From NCBI GenBank assembly GCA_903863015.1, contig CAIPAI010000029.1:62001-126000 (forward strand): a stretch of 64,000 nt of DNA, in the 5' to 3' direction. The notes under the pieces are model-generated. The model had not been told where the DNA came from. It saw only the letters and a list, made by a program, of their open reading frames with translations, and made no database searches. The position numbers and the translations under genes were made by a program. Below, in pieces: positions 28,534-37,413 of this stretch; within the stretch, counting starts at the first letter, position 1, and every line of letters starts with the position of its first letter. Origin of the DNA: an uncultured Actinomycetes bacterium. GTDB taxonomy: Bacteria; Actinomycetota; Actinomycetes; Nanopelagicales; Nanopelagicaceae.

Positions 28534-29490
28534 ATGAGCAAAAAGGTGTTACTGGCCGCGCCTCGCGGATATTGCGCAGGTGTCGACCGCGCAGTGCAGA
28601 CGGTCGAGAAAGCTCTAGACGTGCACGGTGCTCCCGTTTATGTTCGCAAACAAATCGTTCACAACAAACATGTAGTTGAAACTTTGGAAAGACGAGGCGC
28701 CATCTTCGTTGAGGAGACCGACGAAGTGCCAGAAGGATCCATCGTCGTCTTTTCTGCGCACGGGGTCGCTCCCGTAGTTCACGAAGAAGCGAAGTTACGC
28801 TCCCTTAAGACAATCGACGCCACCTGCCCTCTCGTGACAAAAGTCCATCACGAGGCGCGACGCTTCGCAGCGGACGATTTTGATATTTTGCTCGTAGGTC
28901 ACGAAGGCCATGAAGAAGTCGTGGGAACAGCCGGAGAAGCACCGGAAAATGTAATCCTTGTCGATGGTGTTGCTGGTGTTGCCGATCTGCAGGTTCGTGA
29001 CGAGAGCAAAGTAGCCTGGCTTTCACAAACGACACTGAGTGTTGATGAAACCCTCACCACTGTCGCAGCTCTTCGGAAGCGCTTTCCTTTACTTGTTGAT
29101 CCGCCGAGTGATGACATTTGCTACGCAACTCAAAACCGTCAGGTCGCCATTAAAGAAATCGCCGGAAAGTGCGAACTAGTTATTGTGGTGGGTTCCAAGA
29201 ACTCTTCGAACTCAGTGCGCTTGGTCGAGGTAGCGTTGGAGTCTGGTGCCAATGCTGCTTATCTCGTGGATTATGCGGCCGAAGTCGATCCCACTTGGCT
29301 TGCGGGCGTGACGACAATCGGAGTTACCTCTGGAGCGTCAGTGCCGGAAATTCTGGTGACAGATCTTCTAGATTTCTTGAGCGGGCACGATTTCAAAGAT
29401 GTCGAAATTGTCACCACCGCGCAAGAAACCCTCCTCTTCTCCCTACCTGCCGAACTTCGTAAGGACCTTCGGGCCGCAGGAAAGTCGTAA
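28534..29490 (+). CDS. ispH: 4-hydroxy-3-methylbut-2-enyl diphosphate reductase
   Basis: Last enzyme of the MEP pathway, making IPP and DMAPP with a 4Fe-4S cluster. The three cluster Cys are in place: [12 protein letters not shown] (Cys14), DATCPLV (near residue 98) and ICYATQNRQ (near residue 196). [13 protein letters not shown] and [11 protein letters not shown] are further signatures. The 318-residue form starting at ATG 28534 fits the family length; the open frame extends 15 codons upstream without similarity. It supplies precursors for the cis-prenyltransferase at 21594. Confidence 0.96.
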   Translation: MSKKVLLAAPRGYCAGVDRAVQTVEKALDVHGAPVYVRKQIVHNKHVVETLERRGAIFVEETDEVPEGSIVVFSAHGVAPVVHEEAKLRSLKTIDATCPLVTKVHHEARRFAADDFDILLVGHEGHEEVVGTAGEAPENVILVDGVAGVADLQVRDESKVAWLSQTTLSVDETLTTVAALRKRFPLLVDPPSDDICYATQNRQVAIKEIAGKCELVIVVGSKNSSNSVRLVEVALESGANAAYLVDYAAEVDPTWLAGVTTIGVTSGASVPEILVTDLLDFLSGHDFKDVEIVTTAQETLLFSLPAELRKDLRAAGKS

Positions 29491-29493
29491 TTC

Positions 29494-30222
29494 ATGTTTC
29501 CTGGTATCGGCACGGCAATCAACATCATCACGATCCTTGTGGGAACTGCAATAGGTGTGAGTTTGGGTTCGCGTTTGCCAGAGCGCACACGAAATGTGAT
29601 CACTGATGTACTTGGGCTCGTTACCGCAGTGATTGCGATCAGTGCAGGCGCCGAAGTGGCCTCACCTGCCCTTAAAAAAGCGGTCGGAAGCGGAGCCCTT
29701 CTGATTGTGCTTGGCGCACTATTGATCGGCGGCATTATCGGTTCGCTACTTCGCCTGGAAGATCGCCTTAACAACATCGGTGAAAATTTAAAGAGCAAGT
29801 TCGGTAAGGGCGAGAATGGAAATTTCGTCGAAGGCTTCGTCACAGCTTCGCTAATTTTTGTTGTCGGCCCACTCTCCATTCTGGCAAGTGTGAGTGATGG
29901 TCTAGGAAAAGGTATCGACCAACTACTCCTCAAGAGCACACTCGATTTCTTCGCCTCTATGGCATTTGCAGCTTCTCTTGGTTGGGGCGTGGCTGCGTCA
30001 GCGATTGTTGTGGGCCTCTATCAAGGTGCGTGGACTTTCCTAGGTTGGTTACTTGGAAATGTAATGAGTGATTTTGAGATTGCAGCCATGACAGCAACCG
30101 GTGGATTAATGCTTGCAGGTATTTCACTTCGTCTCTTAAAGATTCGCCATATTCCCATCGGTGACTTATTACCGGCGCTAGCGATCGCTCCTCTGCTCGC
30201 CCTTCTCGTCTCTAAATTTTAA
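29494..30222 (+). CDS. DUF554 family membrane protein
   Basis: A 242-residue integral membrane protein with about six or seven hydrophobic segments. It matches the DUF554 pattern: GTAINIITILVGTAIG at the start, an internal FVEGFVTASLIFVVGPLSILAS region, and repeated small-residue helices. The family is a putative transporter or channel (YdfK/YqgA type) without a proven substrate. It begins three bases after the ispH stop, so it is probably in the same operon. Its stop shares TTAA with the stop of the convergent DUF6542 gene. Confidence 0.9.
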   Translation: MFPGIGTAINIITILVGTAIGVSLGSRLPERTRNVITDVLGLVTAVIAISAGAEVASPALKKAVGSGALLIVLGALLIGGIIGSLLRLEDRLNNIGENLKSKFGKGENGNFVEGFVTASLIFVVGPLSILASVSDGLGKGIDQLLLKSTLDFFASMAFAASLGWGVAASAIVVGLYQGAWTFLGWLLGNVMSDFEIAAMTATGGLMLAGISLRLLKIRHIPIGDLLPALAIAPLLALLVSKF

Positions 30223-30659
30223 TTGCGATAGACGCGAAACCACGAGAAGGCTGCTCCCAGTAGGAGATAAGGCGCAAGTGAAGCAAGCGCTGAAACTAGA
30301 TCAATCGATAAGCGCGTAATGGAAAGTGTTGATGGCCCGATTGGAAGCCAGATCAGCAATGAAATCAAGGCAGCTAGCGGCGGAGTAATAGCAGCTGCGC
30401 GCCTGGCATCACGTCTGGCAAGCCACGAGCCGCCTCCGTTTGCCACGAGAATCGCTAGACCGCTGATGATTCCTACATGATCACGGATGAGAATTTCGAT
30501 TCCAATAAGGAGAAAGAGGAGCGCCGAGGGCAGAGCTGCGATTCCGGGCGCGGTGAGCCCCGGGCCCAGAGCCGCGCGCTGCGCATCTGCACGGGCCTTG
30601 AGCGAAGTGACTTGAGAGCCAACCTGAGAGCCAACCTGAGAGCCAAAGCGTGAGGACAT
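30219..30659 (-). CDS. DUF6542-like membrane protein
   Basis: A 146-residue protein with three or four hydrophobic segments (from about residue 45) after a polar N-terminus. I recognise it mainly by position and architecture: a small membrane protein between ispH and ychF on the opposite strand, as Rv1111c in M. tuberculosis. The N-terminus holds three GSQV repeats encoded by 12-bp tandem repeats. I prefer ATG 30659; the frame remains open to 30785 and an ATG at 30725 is an alternative. Function unknown. Confidence 0.7.
   Translation of the reverse strand: MSSRFGSQVGSQVGSQVTSLKARADAQRAALGPGLTAPGIAALPSALLFLLIGIEILIRDHVGIISGLAILVANGGGSWLARRDARRAAAITPPLAALISLLIWLPIGPSTLSITRLSIDLVSALASLAPYLLLGAAFSWFRVYRN
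30611..30646. repeat. 12-bp tandem repeat within the DUF6542-like gene
   Basis: Three copies of a CTGAGAGCCAAC-like unit run head to tail, with small differences in the first and last. Each unit encodes GSQV on the minus strand. The period is a multiple of three, so copy-number change would keep the frame. Confidence 0.75.
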
Positions 30660-30800
30660 AAATGCATCTTCCCACGCGTAGGTGACATTCAGGGGAAGGG
30701 CTTTCCGAAGGAGAGTTATGGCCATATTGAGCGTGCGAGGAGCGTTCAACTGCGCTGAGTGGTCAGCGCGAGGCTGGCGGGGCAATAGGATTTAACCCTT

Positions 30801-31880
30801 GTGAGCCTCTCTATTGGAATCGTCGGCCTGCCCAATGTGGGCAAATCCACCCTTTTTAACGCGCTGACGAAGAACAACGTCCTGGCGGCCAACTATCCCT
30901 TCGCCACCATTGAACCCAATGTGGGCGTGGTGGGCGTTCCAGATGGTCGATTGGCAGAGCTCGCCGGCATCTTTAAATCAGAACGACTCCTTCCGGCTGC
31001 ACTCTCGTTCGTCGATATTGCAGGCATCGTGAAGGGCGCCAGCGAAGGCGCTGGTCTCGGTAATAAGTTCCTCGCCAACATTCGTGAATCAGATGCCATT
31101 TGCCAAGTCATTCGAGTATTCACTGACCCCGACGTCATTCACGTCGATGGACGCGTTGATCCCCGCAGCGACATCGACACGATTAACACCGAACTTGCGC
31201 TCGCAGACCTGCAAACTTTAGAGAAGGCTTTGCCTCGCTTAGAAAAAGAGACTCGACTCTCGAAAGATCGTGGCGAAGTATTAGAAGCGGCAAAGCAAGC
31301 GAATGCAATCCTCGAACAGGGAAAGACACTCTTCGCTGCCGGAACACCTGAGCTTCGCGAACTTGTTCGCGAATTGCACTTGCTTACCGCTAAGCCATTT
31401 CTTTACGTCTTCAATGTAGATGCAGCAGAACTTGCTGATCCAGCATTGCGTACCGAACTAGCCGCTCTCGTATCACCAGCCGAAGCCATCTTCTTAGATG
31501 CCAAGACCGAAGCCGAGCTCGCCGAACTCGATGATGCAGATGCACTTGAATTACTAGAGAGCATCGGGCTCACCGAACCAGGATTGGCAACTTTGGCGCG
31601 GGTAGGTTTCAGCACTCTCGGTTTGCAGACCTACCTCACTGCAGGCCCTAAGGAAGCACGCGCTTGGACCATCTCCAAAGGCGCGACGGCTCCCGAAGCG
31701 GCTGGCGTGATTCACACAGATTTCCAACGCGGTTTCATCAAAGCCGAAGTTGTCTCCTTCGCTGATCTGGTTGAAGCCGGATCAATGGCAGAGGCAAAAG
31801 CGCGCGGCAAGGTGCGGATGGAAGGCAAGGAATATGTCATGGCGGATGGCGACGTAGTCGAATTTCGCTTCAACGTCTGA
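30801..31880 (+). CDS. ychF: Ribosome-associated GTPase/ATPase YchF (OLA1 family)
   Basis: YchF is an Obg-family P-loop protein that prefers ATP and associates with the ribosome. The 359-residue product has G1 [11 protein letters not shown] (residues 8-18), the [22 protein letters not shown] switch region, a coiled-coil insertion, and the C-terminal TGS domain with [18 protein letters not shown]. The usual NKxD is replaced by FNVDA, as expected for this family. The start is GTG 30801; TAGGAT at 30786-30791 may be its -10. typA follows 17 bases after the stop. Confidence 0.97.
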   Translation: MSLSIGIVGLPNVGKSTLFNALTKNNVLAANYPFATIEPNVGVVGVPDGRLAELAGIFKSERLLPAALSFVDIAGIVKGASEGAGLGNKFLANIRESDAICQVIRVFTDPDVIHVDGRVDPRSDIDTINTELALADLQTLEKALPRLEKETRLSKDRGEVLEAAKQANAILEQGKTLFAAGTPELRELVRELHLLTAKPFLYVFNVDAAELADPALRTELAALVSPAEAIFLDAKTEAELAELDDADALELLESIGLTEPGLATLARVGFSTLGLQTYLTAGPKEARAWTISKGATAPEAAGVIHTDFQRGFIKAEVVSFADLVEAGSMAEAKARGKVRMEGKEYVMADGDVVEFRFNV

Positions 31881-31903
31881 CCCACACTAACCAAAGGATG
31901 ACC

Positions 31904-33760
31904 GTGCAAAGCAGAGACGATTTAAGAAACGTAGCCATCATCGCCCACGTCGATCATGGCAAGACCACGCTCGTTGACGCAATGCTCTGGCAATCCGGCG
32001 CTTTCGCTGCTTACAAGGAGCAAGGTGAAGGCAAAGACCGAGTCATGGATTCCATGGACCTTGAGCGCGAAAAGGGCATCACGATTCTTGCTAAGAACAC
32101 GGCAGTTAAGCGTGGTGACATGACCATCAACATCATCGATACTCCAGGCCACGCAGACTTCGGTGGCGAAGTAGAACGCGGGCTCGAAATGGTCGACGGC
32201 GTGCTGCTCTTGGTGGATGCCTCTGAAGGCCCACTTCCACAAACTCGTTTCGTGCTTCGTAAAGCACTTTCAAAGAAACTCCCAGTCATCCTTGTAATCA
32301 ATAAAGTCGATCGTTCAGATGCGCGTATCGCCGAAGTTGTAAACGAGACCTACGAGCTCTTCCTTGACCTTGATGCAGATGAGAAGCAAATCGATTTCCC
32401 TATCGTTTATGCATCTGCAAAGGCTGGCCGTGCCTCCATGACGCAAACTCCTGATGGCGGGATGCCAGAAGAGACTGATCTTCAAGTTCTCTTTGATGTC
32501 ATCAAGAACACCATCCCCGCACCGACCTACACTGAAGGTGCACCTTTGCAGGCACACGTTACAAACCTCGATGCCTCGCCTTACTTGGGTCGCTTGGCCC
32601 TCTGCCGCGTGCGTCAAGGAAATATCTCTAAGGGACAAACGGTCGCGTGGATTCGCACCGATGGTCGCGTGGAGAAAGTGAAGATTTCTGAACTCTTGAT
32701 GACCGATGGGCTTGAGCGCGTACCAGCTCTTTCCGCTGGCCCTGGAGACATCATCGCCGTTGCCGGTATCGAAGAAATTACGCTCGGAGAGACTCTCGCC
32801 GATGCGGAGAATCCGATCGCACTTCCACTTATTACGGTGGATGAGCCATCTATCTCTATGACAATCGGTATCAATACCTCGCCGCTTGCAGGCCAGAGTG
32901 GCAAGAAGGTAACTGCTCGACTAGTGAAGAACCGTCTCGATGCAGAGCTCGTCGGTAACGTCTCGCTTCGCGTTTTGAATACGGAACGTCCCGATACGTG
33001 GGAAGTCCAAGGTCGCGGTGAACTCCAGCTTGCAGTGCTTGTGGAATTAATGCGTCGTGAAGGCTTCGAACTCACCGTTGGTAAGCCACAAGTAGTTACC
33101 AAGATGGTCGACGGAAAGATGCACGAACCAATGGAGCGTCTCACCGTCGATATTCCAGAAGATTTCCTCGGTGTGGTCACGCAGTTGATGGCACTTCGCA
33201 AGGGTCGTATGGAGCAAATGGTGAACCATGGCACCGGCTGGGTACGTATGGATTACCGAGTACCAAGCCGCGGACTCATTGGCTTCCGTACTGAGTTCCT
33301 TACCGAAACCCGCGGTACCGGATTGCTCCACCACGTTTTTGATGGTTACGAAGCCTGGCACGGTGAATTACGTACACGCCCCACAGGTTCGCTCGTCGCG
33401 GACCGACGTGGGTCGGTTACTTCTTACGCCCTCTTCTCACTACAAGAGCGTGGAACTATTTTCGTGCAACCAGGTACCGAAGTTTATGAAGGCATGATCG
33501 TCGGCGAGAACTCACGTGGCGAAGATATGGACGTGAATGCTGTCCGCGAAAAGAAGCTCACCAATATTCGTTCTGCAACCGCAGATGAATTAGAGCGCTT
33601 GATTCCGCCAAAGCTCCTCAACATGGAGCAAGCGCTCGAATTCTGTCGCGAAGATGAGTGCATCGAAGTAACGCCCGCCACTGTGCGCATCCGTAAAGTT
33701 GTGCTCGATCAGAACGAGCGTGGCCGTACCGCCTCTAGGGCAAAGAAATCGAATCTGTAG
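31904..33760 (+). CDS. typA: Translational GTPase TypA/BipA
   Basis: A ribosome-binding GTPase needed for large-subunit assembly under stress and cold. The 618-residue product has G1 HVDHGKTTL (near residues 16-24), the EREKGITI switch, [14 protein letters not shown] (G3), NKVDR (G4) and SAKAG (G5). EF-G-like domains and the BipA-specific C-terminal domain follow. AAAGGA at 31893-31898 is spaced correctly for GTG 31904; ATG 31898 is in frame but would overlap that site. The last codons overlap the region where the Nudix homology begins. Confidence 0.97.
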   Translation: MQSRDDLRNVAIIAHVDHGKTTLVDAMLWQSGAFAAYKEQGEGKDRVMDSMDLEREKGITILAKNTAVKRGDMTINIIDTPGHADFGGEVERGLEMVDGVLLLVDASEGPLPQTRFVLRKALSKKLPVILVINKVDRSDARIAEVVNETYELFLDLDADEKQIDFPIVYASAKAGRASMTQTPDGGMPEETDLQVLFDVIKNTIPAPTYTEGAPLQAHVTNLDASPYLGRLALCRVRQGNISKGQTVAWIRTDGRVEKVKISELLMTDGLERVPALSAGPGDIIAVAGIEEITLGETLADAENPIALPLITVDEPSISMTIGINTSPLAGQSGKKVTARLVKNRLDAELVGNVSLRVLNTERPDTWEVQGRGELQLAVLVELMRREGFELTVGKPQVVTKMVDGKMHEPMERLTVDIPEDFLGVVTQLMALRKGRMEQMVNHGTGWVRMDYRVPSRGLIGFRTEFLTETRGTGLLHHVFDGYEAWHGELRTRPTGSLVADRRGSVTSYALFSLQERGTIFVQPGTEVYEGMIVGENSRGEDMDVNAVREKKLTNIRSATADELERLIPPKLLNMEQALEFCREDECIEVTPATVRIRKVVLDQNERGRTASRAKKSNL

Positions 33761-34137
33761 TTGCTGGCGTACTCCTTCGCGCAGGTAGAGAGGTCTTGCT
33801 CGCGCGAAGGAGCACTTCACATGCCGGATTCTGGGAATTTCCCGGAGGTCAAGTAGAAGTTAACGAAATGCCCGAGCAGGCGATCATTCGCGAATTCCAC
33901 GAAGAGTTTCTGCTCGATGTCTCAGTGGTTCGAGCCATCAATTTCAAGTACGAGCTCTCTCCAAACCGCGAATTACTTTTCTACTTACTCTCGGCTGAAC
34001 ACGACCCACAAGTTACACACCATTCTCATGACGCTATTGCGTGGATTTCTGCGCAGAGTCCGCTGCCTGGTGAAATTCTGCCAGCAGACTTAGCGGCGCT
34101 CCCCGCTATTTGGCAGGTACTTGAAGATGGCGCTTAA
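33748..34137 (+). CDS. Nudix hydrolase (MutT-like), atypical start codon
   Basis: A MutT-like enzyme, probably cleansing the nucleotide pool of 8-oxo-dGTP or similar. The first strand [18 protein letters not shown] is encoded from 33757. The Nudix box [22 protein letters not shown] (about 33847 on; RE and EE present) follows, with Leu in place of the final conserved Gly. The frame is bounded by a TAG at 33736, and between it and the homology no ATG, GTG, TTG or CTG occurs. ATC 33748 is the nearest plausible start and TTG 33796 would delete the first strand. The listed start is thus provisional. The 3' end overlaps the S9 peptidase gene by 32 bases. Confidence 0.75.
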   Translation: MESVVAGVLLRAGREVLLARRSTSHAGFWEFPGGQVEVNEMPEQAIIREFHEEFLLDVSVVRAINFKYELSPNRELLFYLLSAEHDPQVTHHSHDAIAWISAQSPLPGEILPADLAALPAIWQVLEDGA

Positions 34138-36181
34138 GGAATTCCACTTGCAATAGCAGGAGATTTTCGGCAACTTCTTCTTGTGGAGTCATATGCGTTA
34201 CGTTGCTGAGCATCAATGTTTCATGCGGTCTACCAGCTGCTAGTAAATGCGATGAGAGCTGGAGTGAGTGGGCCACCACAACGTTGTCGTCGGCTAGTCC
34301 ATGAATGATCATCAACGGACGGGAGAGTTTGTGCGCCCGTGGATAGAGCGAACTCGTCTCGTAGCCGGCTTCTTCGCCGGTGGTTCCTAGATAACGCTCA
34401 GTGTAGAAAGTGTCATAGAGCCGGAAATCACCCACGGGTGCACCAGCGATGGCAGCGGCAAATGTGTTCGGTGCATCCATCACTGCAAGGGCTGCGAGAT
34501 ATCCCCCGAAAGACCAACCACGAATGGCTACTCGTTTCGCATCGATCAAACCCGGGCGGAGTTGAATGAGTGCCTCGACCGCAGCTACTTGATCTTCTAA
34601 AGGAAGGGTCGCAAGATCACCGGAGATAGCTTTCTCCCACTCTGGCCCACGATGAGGAGTACCCCGCCCGTCAGCAATCAGCACAGCGAAACCTTGGTTG
34701 GCAAACCATTGCGCTTCGGCGTACGCATTTTTTGCAGCTACGACGCGGAGCGCATGTGGTCCGCCATAAGGATCTACTAATAGCGGGAGGTTGGTCTGCT
34801 CACCGCTTTCTGGAAGGAGTAGCCCGGCGCGGAGCTCATGTTTTCCTAGTCGGAGAAATTCTGGAGTGGCATTATGACTGGGGAGCCATGCATGAGAGGC
34901 GATCTCCCACTTATTTCCATCGCGGTGGATCTCAGTCTTTACGCCATATTCTTGAAGGGATCGCGAAGAAAGGACCAGTGTGTGATTGCGGGCCCTGCCC
35001 GTATGCATGCCTCCCACGGGGGAGAGTTGATCTAATTCCCCGCCGTATCCGTACCACCAGAGATGGCTCTCCATCGGATCGAACGTCCCAGAAAATGTGA
35101 TTCCAAATCGATCAATATCGACCACACCGGTGACTTGTAGGCCATCTGGAGTGATTTGATTTCCGTTGATGGTGAGTACGCGAGTTGTTGCTACGTCGTG
35201 GGCGAGTAAGAGTTCCCCACCAGGCAACCAAGTAGGCAGGCCAGGTGTGATCTCGACCCAATGCTCATCACTTTGCCGCGCAAGTTCTGTCAACTGGCCG
35301 CTATGAATGTCGAGCGCGAAGACCGCAGCGATGCGTTGACTGCGATCCATGCAGTAAAGCAGGGGTGGACCATATTGCGTCCAGTTGACTTCGACGAGAT
35401 ATTCAAAACCATCAGGAAGTGAAAACTTAAGCGCAATATCGCCATCGCGCGTCATAAGAATGAGCGAAACGATCGCGTTGGGAGTTCCCACCTTTGGATA
35501 TTTGATCTCGCGCGGTATCTCTTCCGGATGAGCCGGATCGCTGATGTGCCATTTCAAAACCGGTGACTCGTCAGTTGCTTGTACCAAAACTAATTGTGAA
35601 TCAGGTGACCACCAGAATCCTCGGTAGCGATTCATCTCTTCACTCGCAACGAATTCAGCTTGCCCGAAAGTGAGATGTGGATCGGTATGCACGAAGCTCT
35701 CTCTCGCATCTGCCACGTGCGCAATGCGGAAACTTCCGTCAACTGTTGCATACCCGATTCGGGAGCCATCCGGTGATGGTCGGGGATCAATCGCCGCAAC
35801 CGCGTTCGCGATCTCGGTGACTCTTCCAGAAGCAAGATCTACCACCCTTACTTCTCCGGCGTCGGTGTAGACCGCAATCCGATGATCTCCATCAGTGGTG
35901 AAGGAAGTGATGCCACCGCTACTTTCCCGGAGGCGTTCGCGCCTAGCTCTCTCCTGAACGGAGAGCTCTCCGCTCTCTTGGCTCTCCACCACGCGCCGTT
36001 CTTGGCCGGAGGTGGTGTCGAAAGCCCAGAGTTCGTTGCGTCGGTCGTCCCCGCTGGGGCTGCGCAAGAAGGTGACCCGGGTGCCGTCGGGGGAGATGGC
36101 GAAGGAGCGCGGAACGCCCATCGAGAATCGCAGGGTCCTGGCGTAGAGGCGAGGGAAGGTGGTGGCGGGCGTTGTGCTCAT
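34106..36181 (-). CDS. Prolyl oligopeptidase family (S9) serine peptidase
   Basis: A 691-residue protein with an N-terminal beta-propeller of the DPP IV/S9 type (repeated ISPDGTRVTFLRSP-like blades) and a C-terminal alpha/beta hydrolase domain. The catalytic Ser lies in GWSFGGY (near residue 555), Asp in LADDNV (near 630) and His in VTHMT (near 660). No signal peptide is seen, so it probably acts on peptides in the cytoplasm. TAATCT six bases upstream of its ATG suggests leaderless transcription. It diverges from mshB. Confidence 0.93.
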   Translation of the reverse strand: MSTTPATTFPRLYARTLRFSMGVPRSFAISPDGTRVTFLRSPSGDDRRNELWAFDTTSGQERRVVESQESGELSVQERARRERLRESSGGITSFTTDGDHRIAVYTDAGEVRVVDLASGRVTEIANAVAAIDPRPSPDGSRIGYATVDGSFRIAHVADARESFVHTDPHLTFGQAEFVASEEMNRYRGFWWSPDSQLVLVQATDESPVLKWHISDPAHPEEIPREIKYPKVGTPNAIVSLILMTRDGDIALKFSLPDGFEYLVEVNWTQYGPPLLYCMDRSQRIAAVFALDIHSGQLTELARQSDEHWVEITPGLPTWLPGGELLLAHDVATTRVLTINGNQITPDGLQVTGVVDIDRFGITFSGTFDPMESHLWWYGYGGELDQLSPVGGMHTGRARNHTLVLSSRSLQEYGVKTEIHRDGNKWEIASHAWLPSHNATPEFLRLGKHELRAGLLLPESGEQTNLPLLVDPYGGPHALRVVAAKNAYAEAQWFANQGFAVLIADGRGTPHRGPEWEKAISGDLATLPLEDQVAAVEALIQLRPGLIDAKRVAIRGWSFGGYLAALAVMDAPNTFAAAIAGAPVGDFRLYDTFYTERYLGTTGEEAGYETSSLYPRAHKLSRPLMIIHGLADDNVVVAHSLQLSSHLLAAGRPHETLMLSNVTHMTPQEEVAENLLLLQVEFLKRHLQVPAK

Positions 36182-36187
36182 CCCGGA

Positions 36188-36193
36188 AGATTA
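36188..36193 (-). promoter_or_regulatory. -10 element of a probable leaderless promoter for the S9 peptidase
   Basis: On the minus strand TAATCT is followed by six bases and then the ATG at 36181. It lies 22 bp from the opposite-facing -10 of mshB. Confidence 0.42.
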
Positions 36194-36215
36194 GCGACTC
36201 TTCTTCACTAACCAA

Positions 36216-36221
36216 TAGCCT
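36216..36221 (+). promoter_or_regulatory. -10-like element of a possible leaderless promoter for mshB
   Basis: TAGCCT is followed by six bases and ATG 36228. It is a weak match to the consensus but has the same spacing as other starts in this window. Confidence 0.3.
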
Positions 36222-36227
36222 GTGCGT

Positions 36228-37088
36228 ATGCCGTCAGCTAAACGTCTCCTGTTGGTCCATGCCCACCCCGATGATGAGAGCATCAATAACGGTGCCACCA
36301 TGGCCCTTTATGCCGCCGCGGACGCCCAGGTGACCCTCATTACGTGCACTCGTGGCGAGGAGGGTGAAGTTCTTGTTCCCGCGCTCTCCCATCTAGCAAG
36401 CCACGAGAAAGACGAGCTCGGAACACATCGCGAAGTTGAACTTGCCAATGCAATGCAGGCTCTTGGTGTTACAGATCATCGATTCCTCGGTGCACCCGGC
36501 AAGAAATGGCGCGACAGCGGAATGATGGGTACTCCTCAGAACGAGCGCCCAGATACTTTCTGGAACGCAGATTTTGATGAAGCAGTCGCAGAACTTGTCA
36601 AAGTAATTGAAGAAGTTAAACCTCAAGTAGCAATTACGTACGACGAGTTTGGCGGTTATGGCCATCCTGATCACATCCAGGCACACCGCATCACCATGGC
36701 AGCGGTTGATCGCGCAACGTGGAAAGTGTCGAAGGTGTATTGGAACGTCATGCCGCGATCTGTTCTCAAAGTTGCCATGGATGCGATGAAAGAACAAGGC
36801 TCAGATTTCTTTGGGGCGGAAAACATCGAAGATGTTCCATTCGCAAAGCCTGATGAATTAGTAACCGCGGTCATTCACGGTGATGCTTATGTCGACGCCA
36901 AGATGAACGCTCTTAAAGCGCACGAAACACAGATCACGGTCGATGGCCCATTCTTTGCACTCTCCAATATGTTGGGTCAAGGAGTCTTTGGTAAGGAGTA
37001 CTACCAATTAGTCCATGGGCTGGCTGCGGCTCCGTTCGACGAAAACGGGCGGGAGACCGAGCTATTTTCGGGCGTGCGCCTTGATTAA
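36228..37088 (+). CDS. mshB: GlcNAc-inositol deacetylase (mycothiol biosynthesis)
   Basis: MshB removes the acetyl group from GlcNAc-inositol, the second step unique to mycothiol synthesis. The 286-residue zinc enzyme has AHPDDES (zinc His13 and Asp16), CTRGEEGEVLVPAL, and GGYGHPDHIQAH with the third zinc ligand. The FLGAPGKKWRDSGMMGT segment is typical of MshB and separates it from the related mca at 19549. ATG 36228 gives the family start; a GTG lies two codons earlier. A small membrane protein starts inside its last codons. Confidence 0.93.
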   Translation: MPSAKRLLLVHAHPDDESINNGATMALYAAADAQVTLITCTRGEEGEVLVPALSHLASHEKDELGTHREVELANAMQALGVTDHRFLGAPGKKWRDSGMMGTPQNERPDTFWNADFDEAVAELVKVIEEVKPQVAITYDEFGGYGHPDHIQAHRITMAAVDRATWKVSKVYWNVMPRSVLKVAMDAMKEQGSDFFGAENIEDVPFAKPDELVTAVIHGDAYVDAKMNALKAHETQITVDGPFFALSNMLGQGVFGKEYYQLVHGLAAAPFDENGRETELFSGVRLD

Positions 37089-37413
37089 GCGAGTTCAAAA
37101 CTTTCTTCTAGGGCTTCTTTTCGGCGTTGGCGCGGGTTCCCTGCTGATTCTCACGCATAATGCTTATCCGCCGGTGGGCATCGTGCTCTCGTTGTTGGGT
37201 TTTCTGGCCCTCTCGATTCTGGTGCGTAGGTATTTGAAATCAAGGGGCCCATATATCTGCTACTTCATAAGCGTTGTGGTACTTATCTATATTGCCGCCA
37301 CTCCGCGCGCGTCCGAGTTCCTCATACAGGGAAATACCGAAGGGTATCTACTAATCTTGGGTGGTCCGATAGCCGCCTTATTGCCCCTCATCAAGAGAGT
37401 GCCCACTAAATAA
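37081..37413 (+). CDS. Small membrane protein following mshB (DUF6113-like)
   Basis: A 110-residue protein with four hydrophobic segments and a short basic loop (RRYLKSR). It starts at TTG 37081, overlapping the last eight bases of mshB, and ends directly before the VanW gene, so all three should be co-transcribed. A small membrane protein follows mshB in M. tuberculosis too (Rv1171), which supports the call. Function unknown; the exact family name is from memory of the neighbourhood. Confidence 0.7.
   Translation: MIKRVQNFLLGLLFGVGAGSLLILTHNAYPPVGIVLSLLGFLALSILVRRYLKSRGPYICYFISVVVLIYIAATPRASEFLIQGNTEGYLLILGGPIAALLPLIKRVPTK

Noticed and set aside
29271-29939. 222-codon open frame on the minus strand over ispH and DUF554
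   Set aside because: Both plus-strand genes are recognisable families; the antisense product has no recognisable domain.
30611-30646. Short repeats as a CRISPR array
   Set aside because: The units are only 12 bp, contiguous without spacers and in frame within a coding region.
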